This document shows positions 43,236 through 50,369 of a stretch of DNA of 64,000 nucleotides, piece by piece. The stretch comes from Candidatus Poribacteria bacterium (GTDB lineage: Bacteria > Poribacteria > WGA-4E > WGA-3G), in NCBI GenBank assembly GCA_022826805.1, contig JAJDUH010000029.1, forward strand, positions 1 to 64,000, given 5' to 3'. Below the pieces are notes generated by a model. It worked only from the letters and a program-made list of their open reading frames with translations. It was not told the origin of the DNA and did no database searches. Each line of letters begins with the position of its first letter. Positions within the stretch are counted from its first letter, which is position 1. Made by a program: the position numbers and the translations under genes.

Positions 43236-44009
43236 CTATATCCTGTGTAACTGGAGGATATTGGTGCTACCGTCAGATTCTACACTCTCTGCATCGATAG
43301 AGAACGTTGCAGTACTACCTGGGATCAACCCATTCACCTGAATTGTTATCCGCAACGCCGTTGCTTTAACAGAAAATTGCACACCACGTCTTCCATCATA
43401 TTTGTCAATTTGCGTAAAGTCTCGAATCGCCAAATCTCTTCGCTGATTCGGCCCAATTGTTGTTCCTTCGACGACCCTGATGTCGAGTCCACTGGTTTCA
43501 AGTGTCTGTCCACGATTCGCTTCACGGAATGCGTTTGGATAGTAAATCTCAATAACCCAGCCCTCGGGAACCTGCCCTGTATCCCTACCGTTCAGGTTAT
43601 TCACATTTGCAGGCAGTTTTGCTCTCCCTATTGCGACCAATTCCTGTACAATCTGGGTGGTGTCGGTAAGTCGTTTCGCCTCTAAAACAGGACGTCCTTG
43701 ATAATTGAATACATAAACGATATTTGTCGGATGAACGTGGACAGTCGGTTTATAATTTATACCTGACGCGTCAATTTCGGTTGTATCCAACAAAAGTTTT
43801 ACGCAAACTGTATCAAATCCATCTTGAAGACAGACAGTATCTTGATCGATCGTGTTAAGATACTGGTCGACATGGCCGACAGTCAGCGTTGGGGCGGTAT
43901 AAGGTACATCGGAACAGCCTGTTATACCGAGAAGCACAAGCAGGATACCACCGATTAGATTTAGCACTAAAAGTTTATTTTTTTTCTGCATTTTAAAATC
44001 TACTTTCAC
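43236..44009 (-). CDS. lipoprotein, paralog of the Asn/Gly-rich protein
   Basis: A 257-residue lipoprotein with a lipobox ending LGITGC. The sequence after it (SDVPYTAPTLTVGHVDQYL, VCLQDGFDTVCV, VYVFNYQGRPVLEAKR) aligns with the downstream gene, including paired Cys residues. It lacks the Asn/Gly tract. A GTG start at 44009 is preferred, since GGAGG lies 5 bases before it; a GTG four codons earlier overlaps that site. The C-terminal part (VIEIYYPNAF, GRRGVQF) also matches its neighbour. Function unknown. Confidence 0.78.
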   Translation of the reverse strand: MKVDFKMQKKNKLLVLNLIGGILLVLLGITGCSDVPYTAPTLTVGHVDQYLNTIDQDTVCLQDGFDTVCVKLLLDTTEIDASGINYKPTVHVHPTNIVYVFNYQGRPVLEAKRLTDTTQIVQELVAIGRAKLPANVNNLNGRDTGQVPEGWVIEIYYPNAFREANRGQTLETSGLDIRVVEGTTIGPNQRRDLAIRDFTQIDKYDGRRGVQFSVKATALRITIQVNGLIPGSTATFSIDAESVESDGSTNILQLHRI

Positions 44010-44428
44010 TATTGCCTCCACAAGTTTGACTGGATACTATGACAATAAACGGATATCCCTTATAATAGGTTTCATTATATTCAATGCGATTCTTACGAAA
44101 AGACCACAGGGGTTATGCAGAAAACAGGCGAGCCCCCCCCCGCCCCTACGATTTACCACAAGTTATCATGGAAATTGATGAACGCGCTGTGTAAGCCCTA
44201 AGAACGGTTATTAATCGTGAATCATCAGTAATCGGTAAGTATTTGGTGGATTGGATGTTTGATTACAGCGGAATCGGCGTAGATAGGAAATAGCGTCTAC
44301 TGAAAACGAAGGATGTTTTTGTGGGGTTAGGGAATCTGCCAATAGAAAAAAGTTAGGCGAGGCACAGAGACCTCGCCTAACAACGGATTTATCTTTCAAT
44401 AAGGCCGGGAACGTCAGCAGTAGAAGAC
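44010..44428. other. intergenic region with a GTAG-related palindrome
   Basis: Contains GGCGAGCC-CCCCC-GCCCCTACG near 44130, a GTAG-type half palindrome, and at 44352-44381 the perfect 11-base palindrome GTTAGGCGAGG/CCTCGCCTAAC, which could also terminate the zinc-ribbon gene. Short frames in between have no coding character. Confidence 0.5.
44352..44381. repeat. perfect palindrome GTTAGGCGAGG/CCTCGCCTAAC
   Basis: An 11-base stem with an 8-base loop, 48 bases after the stop of the zinc-ribbon gene. It belongs to the GGCGAGG palindrome family and lacks a T-run. Confidence 0.7.
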
Positions 44429-44959
44429 TTAGAACTGTGCAGGAAAGTTGCCACGGGCGGCATCCATGATTTCGCCTGTAATTTCATTATGTCCATTTTC
44501 TTTGGCAAAACTCTCAATCCCCATCTTCGCCATGGGACGGACAAAACTGGGGATTCGCTCTAAGCGTTCCAACGCTTCCGGTGTCCAGATAGGTCCCGTC
44601 GGTTCGGTAGGTACGGCTTCTTCCTGAAAGGCATCGGAGATAACCGAGGTAAACGGACATTTACCACCTTCAGCAGTCTCATCGGGAACCGTTCCTGAGG
44701 AAATTTCGTTAGGCATCGCGTCGCTTTTTGCGGTTTCTAACTGTGAGCGGACCATCTGCATCGGCTGTGCTGTTTCATTGGTGCCACCGAGTTGGAGGTC
44801 CAAGGATTTTAGCATTTGCGTCTCCCATGGATTGAGGAACATGGCGATTTCTGTAAAGCAGTCAGGACATTCAAAGAGTGCTGTCACGGAGCCTTGTTCG
44901 GGGCGGGTCACGTCTTTAAACTTCATTGCCGTGTCGCAGTCTGTACATAAGAATTTCAT
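44429..44959 (-). CDS. zinc-ribbon protein with C-terminal PCP_red domain
   Basis: A 176-residue protein. An N-terminal zinc-ribbon-type site has Cys5, Cys8, Cys31 and Cys34. The C-terminal part (about 125-172: WTPEALERLERIPSFVRPM ... ENGHNEITGEIMD) matches the PCP_red family, a small helical domain first named from protochlorophyllide reductase subunit B. Nothing photosynthetic is near. It lies 27 bases downstream of mrp in the same direction and is probably cotranscribed, which suggests a link to Fe-S or redox metabolism. A related domain occurs three times in the protein at 50370-52280. Confidence 0.85.
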   Translation of the reverse strand: MKFLCTDCDTAMKFKDVTRPEQGSVTALFECPDCFTEIAMFLNPWETQMLKSLDLQLGGTNETAQPMQMVRSQLETAKSDAMPNEISSGTVPDETAEGGKCPFTSVISDAFQEEAVPTEPTGPIWTPEALERLERIPSFVRPMAKMGIESFAKENGHNEITGEIMDAARGNFPAQF

Positions 44960-44978
44960 TTTTTGCTTCCTCTAAAAA

Positions 44979-45004
44979 GGCACAAACTAACAGTTTGTAC
45001 TATG
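44979..45004. repeat. ACTGTTAGT-family palindrome at the 3' end of mrp
   Basis: GCACAAACTAACAG followed by TTTGTACTATG. It overlaps the last codons of mrp (HSTNC) and the spacer before the zinc-ribbon gene. Confidence 0.5.
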
Positions 45005-45919
45005 TTTAAAAAAATCCTGGATTTTTTTAGCGGCTTGCACGACGACTTTACTTGCCGGGGCATCCGGATACGCATCAACATAAGAGGTGCCACAGTCATT
45101 GGAATGTGCAAGGCGCGGATCAAATGGAACACTACCGAGGATGTCCTGTTGAAATACCCTGTCAAGGGATTCCTCAGTGGAAAATAGAGGTTCCTCTTCG
45201 CCACAGTGTTGACACACATAGAAAGCCATATTTTCAACAACACCGATAATTGGAACCTTAAGAATATCTCTCGCCATCGTCACCGACTTCTTGACAATTA
45301 ATTGCGAAACTTCAGATGGAATGGTTACGACGACTACACCGCCGAGGTTAGGGATAAGTTCTACCACATTTGGAAGCCGGTCGGTTCCGGGTGGCAGATC
45401 AAGGAGTAGATAATCCAAGTTGCCCCATTCCGTGTCAGCGATGAACTCTCGCAAGGCACCGACCTCCATTGTGCTACGCCATGTAAATGCATCCTTCTGA
45501 GTATGGGCATTCCAGAGCACCGGCGTATCGTCTTCTGCCAGGAGTAGATCCATAGAGATAAGTTTGGTCCCCAGGGCAGTAATCGCAGGTTTGACACCTG
45601 TAGGTGTGTATTCCAGTGTAGCGTTGCGTACACCCATCATCTTGGCAAGCGTCGGTCCATTGATGTCAGCATCGACGATCCCAACAGCATTACCCCTTAA
45701 CGTAAGAGCAGTGGCAAGGTTAGCGGTGAGTGAACTCTTTCCAACACCACCCTTTCCACTCATGATGGCGACTGTATGTTTGACGGAAGCAAGGCGTTTC
45801 TGGAGGCGGTTTACCTGCGCCGTCACCTGCCCAATAATATTAGACCCGGCATCATTCGGCAGCTCCTTGTAACTTTTGACACTCCCGCACCTAAAGTCGT
45901 GGGATTCTCGTTTCGTCAT
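44987..45919 (-). CDS. mrp: Mrp/ApbC-type P-loop ATPase, Fe-S cluster carrier
   Basis: A 310-residue member of the Mrp/NBP35 family, which carries [4Fe-4S] clusters to apo-proteins. Walker A MSGKGGVGKSSLTANLA starts at residue 53, DADINGPT and DLPPGTD are switch-like motifs, and the bridging cysteines are Cys236 and Cys239 (VCQHCG). The usual N-terminal MIP18-like domain is absent. The first 15 codons or so (MTKRESHDFRCGSVK) lie within the right end of the TnpB element, which also gives the AAGGAGG site. The native start was probably replaced on insertion. The C-terminus overlaps a dispersed palindrome. Confidence 0.92.
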   Translation of the reverse strand: MTKRESHDFRCGSVKSYKELPNDAGSNIIGQVTAQVNRLQKRLASVKHTVAIMSGKGGVGKSSLTANLATALTLRGNAVGIVDADINGPTLAKMMGVRNATLEYTPTGVKPAITALGTKLISMDLLLAEDDTPVLWNAHTQKDAFTWRSTMEVGALREFIADTEWGNLDYLLLDLPPGTDRLPNVVELIPNLGGVVVVTIPSEVSQLIVKKSVTMARDILKVPIIGVVENMAFYVCQHCGEEEPLFSTEESLDRVFQQDILGSVPFDPRLAHSNDCGTSYVDAYPDAPASKVVVQAAKKIQDFFKHSTNC

Positions 45920-46010
45920 TCATTGCCTCCTTGTGGAGGTCTTACACAAACTCCACAAGCGTTTTAACTCTCCGTCTGCCCGACGGCGAGGTGTTTTAAG
46001 TTGATAGCAG
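45876..46010 (-). ncRNA. putative TnpB guide-RNA (omega RNA) region
   Basis: In TnpB elements the guide scaffold comes from the 3' end of tnpB through the right end, and the guide is the sequence just outside. The candidate here contains a hairpin ACTTGTGGAG/CTCCACAAG right after the tnpB stop and the terminal hairpin CCCACGAC/GTGCGGG. The guide would be the mrp coding sequence beginning at about 45875. The 5' end is not determined by sequence. Confidence 0.45.
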
Positions 46011-47067
46011 CGTTTACGTCTCTGTCTGCAATAAAGCCGCAATCACACTGATACTGCCGATCTGATAGTGATAAATCTTCTTTCTTATGACCACACTGAC
46101 TACACGTCTTACTCGATGCGAAAAACTGTGGTGCCTCAATAATCGGTATACCAAGTTTTTCTGCTTTAGACTTGAGTTTCTCAAGAAATCCGCCTAACGC
46201 AGAATCGGATAGGGCTTTGGCTAAATTTCGGTTCTTGAGCATATTTGTAATCTTAAGCGTCTCAAGACCGATAACACTTGCGTTATTGAGTATCTCTGTC
46301 GTTGCTTTGTGTTGTGCATCTGATCGGATACAAGCAATTTTATAGTGTAAGCGTTCTACTATCCGTTTCTGCTTATACCAGTTATTAGACAGAAACACTT
46401 TTTTACTCAGCCTACGTTGCTCACGCTTGAGTTTCCACTCATAGTGTTTCAGAGGTCTTGGATTTGGATACTGTAAGCCATTATCAAGTGTTGCCAACGA
46501 GTTTATACCTACATCTATGCCGATAACAGGGAGTCCACGAGTATCACGTGGAACATTCGGTGTGCCTGTTTCTACTGTGATAGATACAAACCATCTATAT
46601 GCTGTTCTTGAGATTGTTACGCACTTAATTTTACCCTTAAACCGCAACTCTTGAAACATGCGTATCCAGCCAATTTTCGGCAACTTGATACGTTTGCCTT
46701 CTACCTTTACGGATTGCTCGTCTGTTGTATATGACTGACGACTTCTGCGTTTCTTAAACTTCGGAAAGCGGTTTAACTTATCTTTCCAGCGTTGGACACC
46801 TTCGGATAAGTGGCGGATCGCATATAACGCTGCACGCTGGTCTTGTGCTTTTATCCACGCATATTCTTTTTTCGTTTTGTTGAAACGATTATTCAGCGTG
46901 ATAAATGAACGAAACTCGTCTGATTTTAAACCAGACTTGAAGTCCGCCAATGCGTTGTTATACGCAAACCTCGCATATCCGCATTGGCTTTGAAACCAGC
47001 GCACTTGCACAGCATTTGGACGCAAGGCTATTTTATGTGTTTTTAATAACATGTTGCTATCACGCAT
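45964..47067 (-). CDS. tnpB: TnpB/OrfB RNA-guided endonuclease
   Basis: A 367-residue TnpB, the RNA-guided nuclease of IS605-type elements and ancestor of Cas12. The RuvC-like residues are present: Asp in VIGIDVGINSLATL, Glu in GLETLKITNM and Asp in DRDVNAAINL. The zinc finger is CSQCGHKKEDL ... YQCDCGF. An N-terminal helix-turn-helix (KIALRPNAVQVRWF ... ARFAYNNAL) is intact. Length and motifs suggest an active protein. ATG 47067 has AAAGG close upstream; 47052 (MLLKTHKIALRP) is an alternative. A sigma70-type promoter lies at 47150-47178. Confidence 0.93.
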   Translation of the reverse strand: MRDSNMLLKTHKIALRPNAVQVRWFQSQCGYARFAYNNALADFKSGLKSDEFRSFITLNNRFNKTKKEYAWIKAQDQRAALYAIRHLSEGVQRWKDKLNRFPKFKKRRSRQSYTTDEQSVKVEGKRIKLPKIGWIRMFQELRFKGKIKCVTISRTAYRWFVSITVETGTPNVPRDTRGLPVIGIDVGINSLATLDNGLQYPNPRPLKHYEWKLKREQRRLSKKVFLSNNWYKQKRIVERLHYKIACIRSDAQHKATTEILNNASVIGLETLKITNMLKNRNLAKALSDSALGGFLEKLKSKAEKLGIPIIEAPQFFASSKTCSQCGHKKEDLSLSDRQYQCDCGFIADRDVNAAINLKHLAVGQTES

Positions 47068-47149
47068 CACGCCTTTAACCCCTTACGAGTGGGTGGCAGA
47101 CACGTAGCCTTGCGACTACGCTCGTAATGTCTGCCAACGTGATACATAT

Positions 47150-47178
47150 AGTGTAGCATTCTTGTCACCTTTTGTCAA
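47150..47178 (-). promoter_or_regulatory. sigma70-type promoter of tnpB
   Basis: On the minus strand TTGACA (47173-47178) and TACACT (47150-47155) are separated by 17 bases. It reads through the left-end hairpin (47083-47138) into tnpB. It may lie at or just outside the element boundary. Confidence 0.7.
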
Positions 47179-47712
47179 GGAAAAATCGTTTCTTATCGCA
47201 CGAAATACGCCGGACTGACCCCGAGGAATGCCAACAGGCATTCATACTGTTGATTTACCTAAAGGATCGGGATTGTTAAGAAAGTCCCTTCATTTAACTT
47301 GCTTTAGAAGATAACCTCTAAATAAAAGGACTTCAGGGCATCCGAGACAAGCGTTTAAGTTCACAGTAGGGAAACCTTTCACCGTCCATCGCAAAGTGGA
47401 GACACGCAATGAATTGCACTACTACAAACAAAAAAATTATGTATCACCCCCATTATGGTGAATTATAAAAACAAGTAGATATTTCAGTAACCTGTGGTTG
47501 GCGTTTCTAACCCCGATTTTCTTAACAACCTTACCGTCTCCGCTGGCGAGGTTTTTAGCCTTGCCTACTATGGTGAATTATAGAAATATGTTGACGTTTT
47601 AACGAAACATACCTTAAAAACGCAATACCCCGATAGGTGAGGTTTCTAACGTCACCGGTGCAGCATGTAAAAGTAATGCTAAAATCCACCATAAATAGTA
47701 AATTGCTGACAT
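47179..47712. other. repeat-rich intergenic region
   Basis: Contains a hairpin-family unit at 47220-47257 (GAATGCC-AACA-GGCATTC at 47226-47243), a GTAGTAG-type palindrome GCAATGAATTGC at 47404-47425, the GGCGAGGTTTTTAGCCTTGCCTAC unit near 47545-47568 (two halves GGCGAGGTT and AGCCTTGCC) and two copies of TATGGTGAATTATA (about 47455 and 47568). No gene is supported. Confidence 0.55.
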
Positions 47713-48468
47713 TTAAGTCCTCTCCTCTTCGCCTTTAGATTTAAACACCTCGAGAATAAAATTTTTGGCCTCTCTGATATTTGCAGTTGGGTGTTGACCT
47801 ATAAATAGCGCATATAACTGTCTTGTGGCAACACTTGCTTTGACCCAGACATATTTTATGCCTTCATAAAGGGGATCATCATTAGAACATATTGAAAGAA
47901 ATTCCTCATCCCTTTCATTCCAAAATGGATCCAATGTCTCTCTATTGGCAAAGAATGTTGAGTAAATAATATTCGTCAATCCTCCTTCCAAAGCACACTG
48001 GCTGCAAAGGTAGCGATGACTGGCAATACCCATGTAGTGAACATCACCATAGTCCGTATAATCTTCACCAACATCTATAAGCTTATTTTTTTCATATTCT
48101 TCAAACTGACCATTACAACCCGTACAATAGTAGTGAGGATCTTCATAATTTTCATAATAACGAGACACTTTTGGTTCACGGGGTGGGGGCGGAGGATCTT
48201 CACCATCGTAATCTTCAATCGAATCTATTCTTTTAAGCACCTCAGGGACCGGGTGGTACCATTCCCGATAACTACTCACACTATGAGATTCAAACTCAGC
48301 TTTAATAGATTTTTCCAGATGGAAAGTGCCTAAAATTGTTTTTATCACTTTACAGGGAAGTTTCAAAGATTTTATGACTTCCTCAGGTGTCCGCGATGAT
48401 TTTTTGACTGTAATGTAATCTAGATCCGCTAATTGGATAAAAATGATATTCCACGTTTTAAGTGACAT
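47713..48468 (-). CDS. unknown protein, possible degenerate GIY-YIG (T5orf172-like) N-terminus plus zinc ribbon
   Basis: A 251-residue protein I do not confidently recognise. Residues 1-85 (IFIQLADLDYITVKKSS ... LGTFHLEKSIKAEFESH ... YREWYHP) have the rhythm of T5orf172/GIY-YIG-like domains, with an LE..I...F and EWY motif, but the GIY-YIG start itself is not clear. A proline run follows (about 93-98), then a zinc-ribbon-type pair CTGC ... CSQC (about 121-160) and a helical C-terminus. It stands alone between repeat-filled spacers. Phage or mobile origin is possible. Confidence 0.6.
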   Translation of the reverse strand: MSLKTWNIIFIQLADLDYITVKKSSRTPEEVIKSLKLPCKVIKTILGTFHLEKSIKAEFESHSVSSYREWYHPVPEVLKRIDSIEDYDGEDPPPPPREPKVSRYYENYEDPHYYCTGCNGQFEEYEKNKLIDVGEDYTDYGDVHYMGIASHRYLCSQCALEGGLTNIIYSTFFANRETLDPFWNERDEEFLSICSNDDPLYEGIKYVWVKASVATRQLYALFIGQHPTANIREAKNFILEVFKSKGEEERT

Positions 48469-48522
48469 AGAAATATTTCCTCATAGTGTTCAAGTAATTC
48501 TAAAGTCTACTATAATAAATAA

Positions 48523-49797
48523 TCACTTTCCGCCCCCGATTGCATAGAGTGCTTCGTAACTACGTAGATAGAGTGCCTTGTTGGTGATAACAGGAGATGC
48601 GGCAATGGTCTCGCCCATGGAATTGCTGGCGACGATTTCAAATTCACGTCCTGCTTTCACAACGGTGATAACGCCATCCCGAGATGTAAGGTAGATATAT
48701 CCGTTTGCATAGACAGGCGAGGCGCGATGCCGATGTCGATGCGTTCGCTCGCGGTAGAGCTGCTGTCCGGTTTCGGCATCAAGACATATTAGGTCCCCGT
48801 TTTCCCGACAGAGATAAACCAAACTATCATGGATAAGAGGGGAAGGAACATCTGGTGTACCTTGACGGAGCTTCCAGCGTTGCCATTTGCTGTTAGTGAC
48901 ATCGCCTTGCGCGGCGGGATCGATGCCGACAACGGGTCCGTTTTTCGCTGAGGGGACGACAATTAGCCCTTCTGTTGCAACAGGAGAGGCTACAAATCGG
49001 AGCGTGTAGTTATAATTCCGCTTGGGATTTAAGTCGCCGCATCGCCAAATTTCGCTGCCATCTTCAAGGCTGTGTGCGGTAACATAATCGGCGCCGTGTA
49101 CGACGAGATATTCACGTTCTGCATCACGGTAGAGAATAGGGGAAGTGTAGGCGTGTTCACACTCCTCGGTTGCATCGCTTTTGCGCTTATGTTTCCAGAT
49201 TTCCTCGCCGGTCATTTTGTCAAGCGCGAGCACAAGCCACGCTCCGCTGTGGATGAGTTGCATGTAAAGTCGATCTTTGTCAAGGAGCGGGGTTGTTGCC
49301 ATGACAAAGTAGAGGTTAAATCTGCCGTAACGCTTGGCGAGATTGGTATGCCAAACCTCATTTCCTTGAAAATCATAACAGACGAGGTCCCCTGTTCCAA
49401 AGAATGCCCAGACATGCTCGCCGTTCGTTACTGGGGATGGCGCGGCAAAATTACCTTCACCCCTACGAACGACTCGGTTCCCATGTGCTATAGTCCGCTT
49501 CCAGAGTTCTTCACCCTCAGTGCTGATACACATCAAAACCAGTGCGTCGCCTTCAGTGGAGGTGAGGAAAATGTTATCCTTCCAAACAACAGGCGTAGAG
49601 GCGGCTTCACCAGGGAGTGGGAAACGCCATTGGACATTTTCGGTTTGACCCCATTGAATAGGGGCATTGGTCGCTTGGCTGATACCGTCGTTGTTTGGCC
49701 CGCGCCACTGGTCCCAATTACCGGCGAAACTGTTGTTTATAAGGATGAAAGCTGTGAGTAGAAGGGTTAGCGTGTTCCTCAACATAAGTTTTTGCAT
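48523..49797 (-). CDS. exported PQQ-type beta-propeller protein
   Basis: A 424-residue exported propeller of the PQQ_2/BamB-like type. It begins with a signal peptide (LTLLLTAFILINNSFA) and the block NWDQWRGPNNDGIS, typical of Planctomycetes-like outer-membrane quinoprotein-type proteins. Blades carry motifs such as SPVTNGEHVWAFFGTGDLVCYD, DLICLDAETGQQLYRE and YIYLTSRDGVITVV. No catalytic or PQQ-binding set is evident, so a scaffold role is as likely as a dehydrogenase. The ATG at 49797 has GGAG 6 bases upstream; 49809 is less likely. Confidence 0.88.
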   Translation of the reverse strand: MQKLMLRNTLTLLLTAFILINNSFAGNWDQWRGPNNDGISQATNAPIQWGQTENVQWRFPLPGEAASTPVVWKDNIFLTSTEGDALVLMCISTEGEELWKRTIAHGNRVVRRGEGNFAAPSPVTNGEHVWAFFGTGDLVCYDFQGNEVWHTNLAKRYGRFNLYFVMATTPLLDKDRLYMQLIHSGAWLVLALDKMTGEEIWKHKRKSDATEECEHAYTSPILYRDAEREYLVVHGADYVTAHSLEDGSEIWRCGDLNPKRNYNYTLRFVASPVATEGLIVVPSAKNGPVVGIDPAAQGDVTNSKWQRWKLRQGTPDVPSPLIHDSLVYLCRENGDLICLDAETGQQLYRERTHRHRHRASPVYANGYIYLTSRDGVITVVKAGREFEIVASNSMGETIAASPVITNKALYLRSYEALYAIGGGK

Positions 49798-49839
49798 AAT
49801 ACACTCCATCTTCCAGCGGACCTTGTTGTGACACTGCGT

Positions 49840-50268
49840 TTAGTGCTTTTGATCCGTCCACAAACCACGATCCGGCCCGTTCCACTGATAGGGGATTATT
49901 TTTGATAAGGTTCCTAATCTGTACTCTAAAAAAGCAGACTCTGTTTCTATCACATAGCCTTCGTTCGTGAAAATAGGAAACTCTAATTTGGAGAGCACAT
50001 CAAAAGGTTCTATTTCCAGCCATACGTCAAGCTTACCGTCCACTGTCTTATAGAAAAAATCGGCGGAATGGCTTTCATGTTTCAGAATCATGATGACGCC
50101 GGACTGTATAATTTCTCCGTTAGACGAGCGGACTTTTAAGCCGACGACAAGATTGTTTGGTGGTGGGGGATCCGACTGCACCTTAAACCACAAACCGTGA
50201 TGTGTTCCCTCCGCAACACCTTCATTTGGACCGATGATTTGGAATGTGACAGTTGGAGTATTGCTCAT
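49840..50268 (-). CDS. hypothetical protein
   Basis: A 142-residue protein without signal peptide or membrane segment. It looks like an all-beta sandwich: VTFQIIGPNEGVAEGTHHG at the start, GLKVRSSNGEIIQSGVI and WLEIEPFDVLSKLEFP later. A Calx-beta-like or Ig-like fold is possible, but I cannot assign it. It ends 30 bases before the PQQ-type propeller gene (on the same strand) and may be cotranscribed with it. Confidence 0.6.
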   Translation of the reverse strand: MSNTPTVTFQIIGPNEGVAEGTHHGLWFKVQSDPPPPNNLVVGLKVRSSNGEIIQSGVIMILKHESHSADFFYKTVDGKLDVWLEIEPFDVLSKLEFPIFTNEGYVIETESAFLEYRLGTLSKIIPYQWNGPDRGLWTDQKH

Positions 50269-50285
50269 TATCTACGCCTCTATTT

Positions 50286-50349
50286 TACAGTGGATTTTAC
50301 GATTAACAATACACTGTGTACTGGCGACGAGATTGGAAACCTCGGCTAC
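50286..50349. repeat. composite ~65-bp repeat (GGATTTTACGATTA plus palindrome)
   Basis: ACAGTGGATTTTACGATTAAC, given here as ACAGTGGATTTTACG and ATTAAC, then ACACTGTGTAC and GGCGACGAGATTGG-AAACCTCGGCTAC. The same order of blocks occurs at 55156-55218 in the oxidase locus. Confidence 0.65.
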
Positions 50350-50369
50350 AGTCAACCCACAATTGCCGT

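Larger units (their letters stand above)
45876..47165 (-). mobile_element. TnpB-only IS200/IS605-type element
   Basis: The right end is the hairpin-bearing sequence GAATCCCACGAC-TTTA-GGTGCGGGAGTGTCAA (45876-45907 on the minus strand), typical of OrfB elements. The left end carries a long imperfect hairpin (about 47083-47138, GGCAGACATTACGAG ... CTACGTGTCTGCC). The only gene is tnpB; there is no tnpA, so mobility would depend on a transposase elsewhere. The exact left boundary is uncertain. Confidence 0.8.

Noticed and set aside
47713-48468. Confident assignment as GIY-YIG endonuclease
   Set aside because: The GIY-YIG start and catalytic Arg/Glu cannot be placed reliably; kept as a possibility only.
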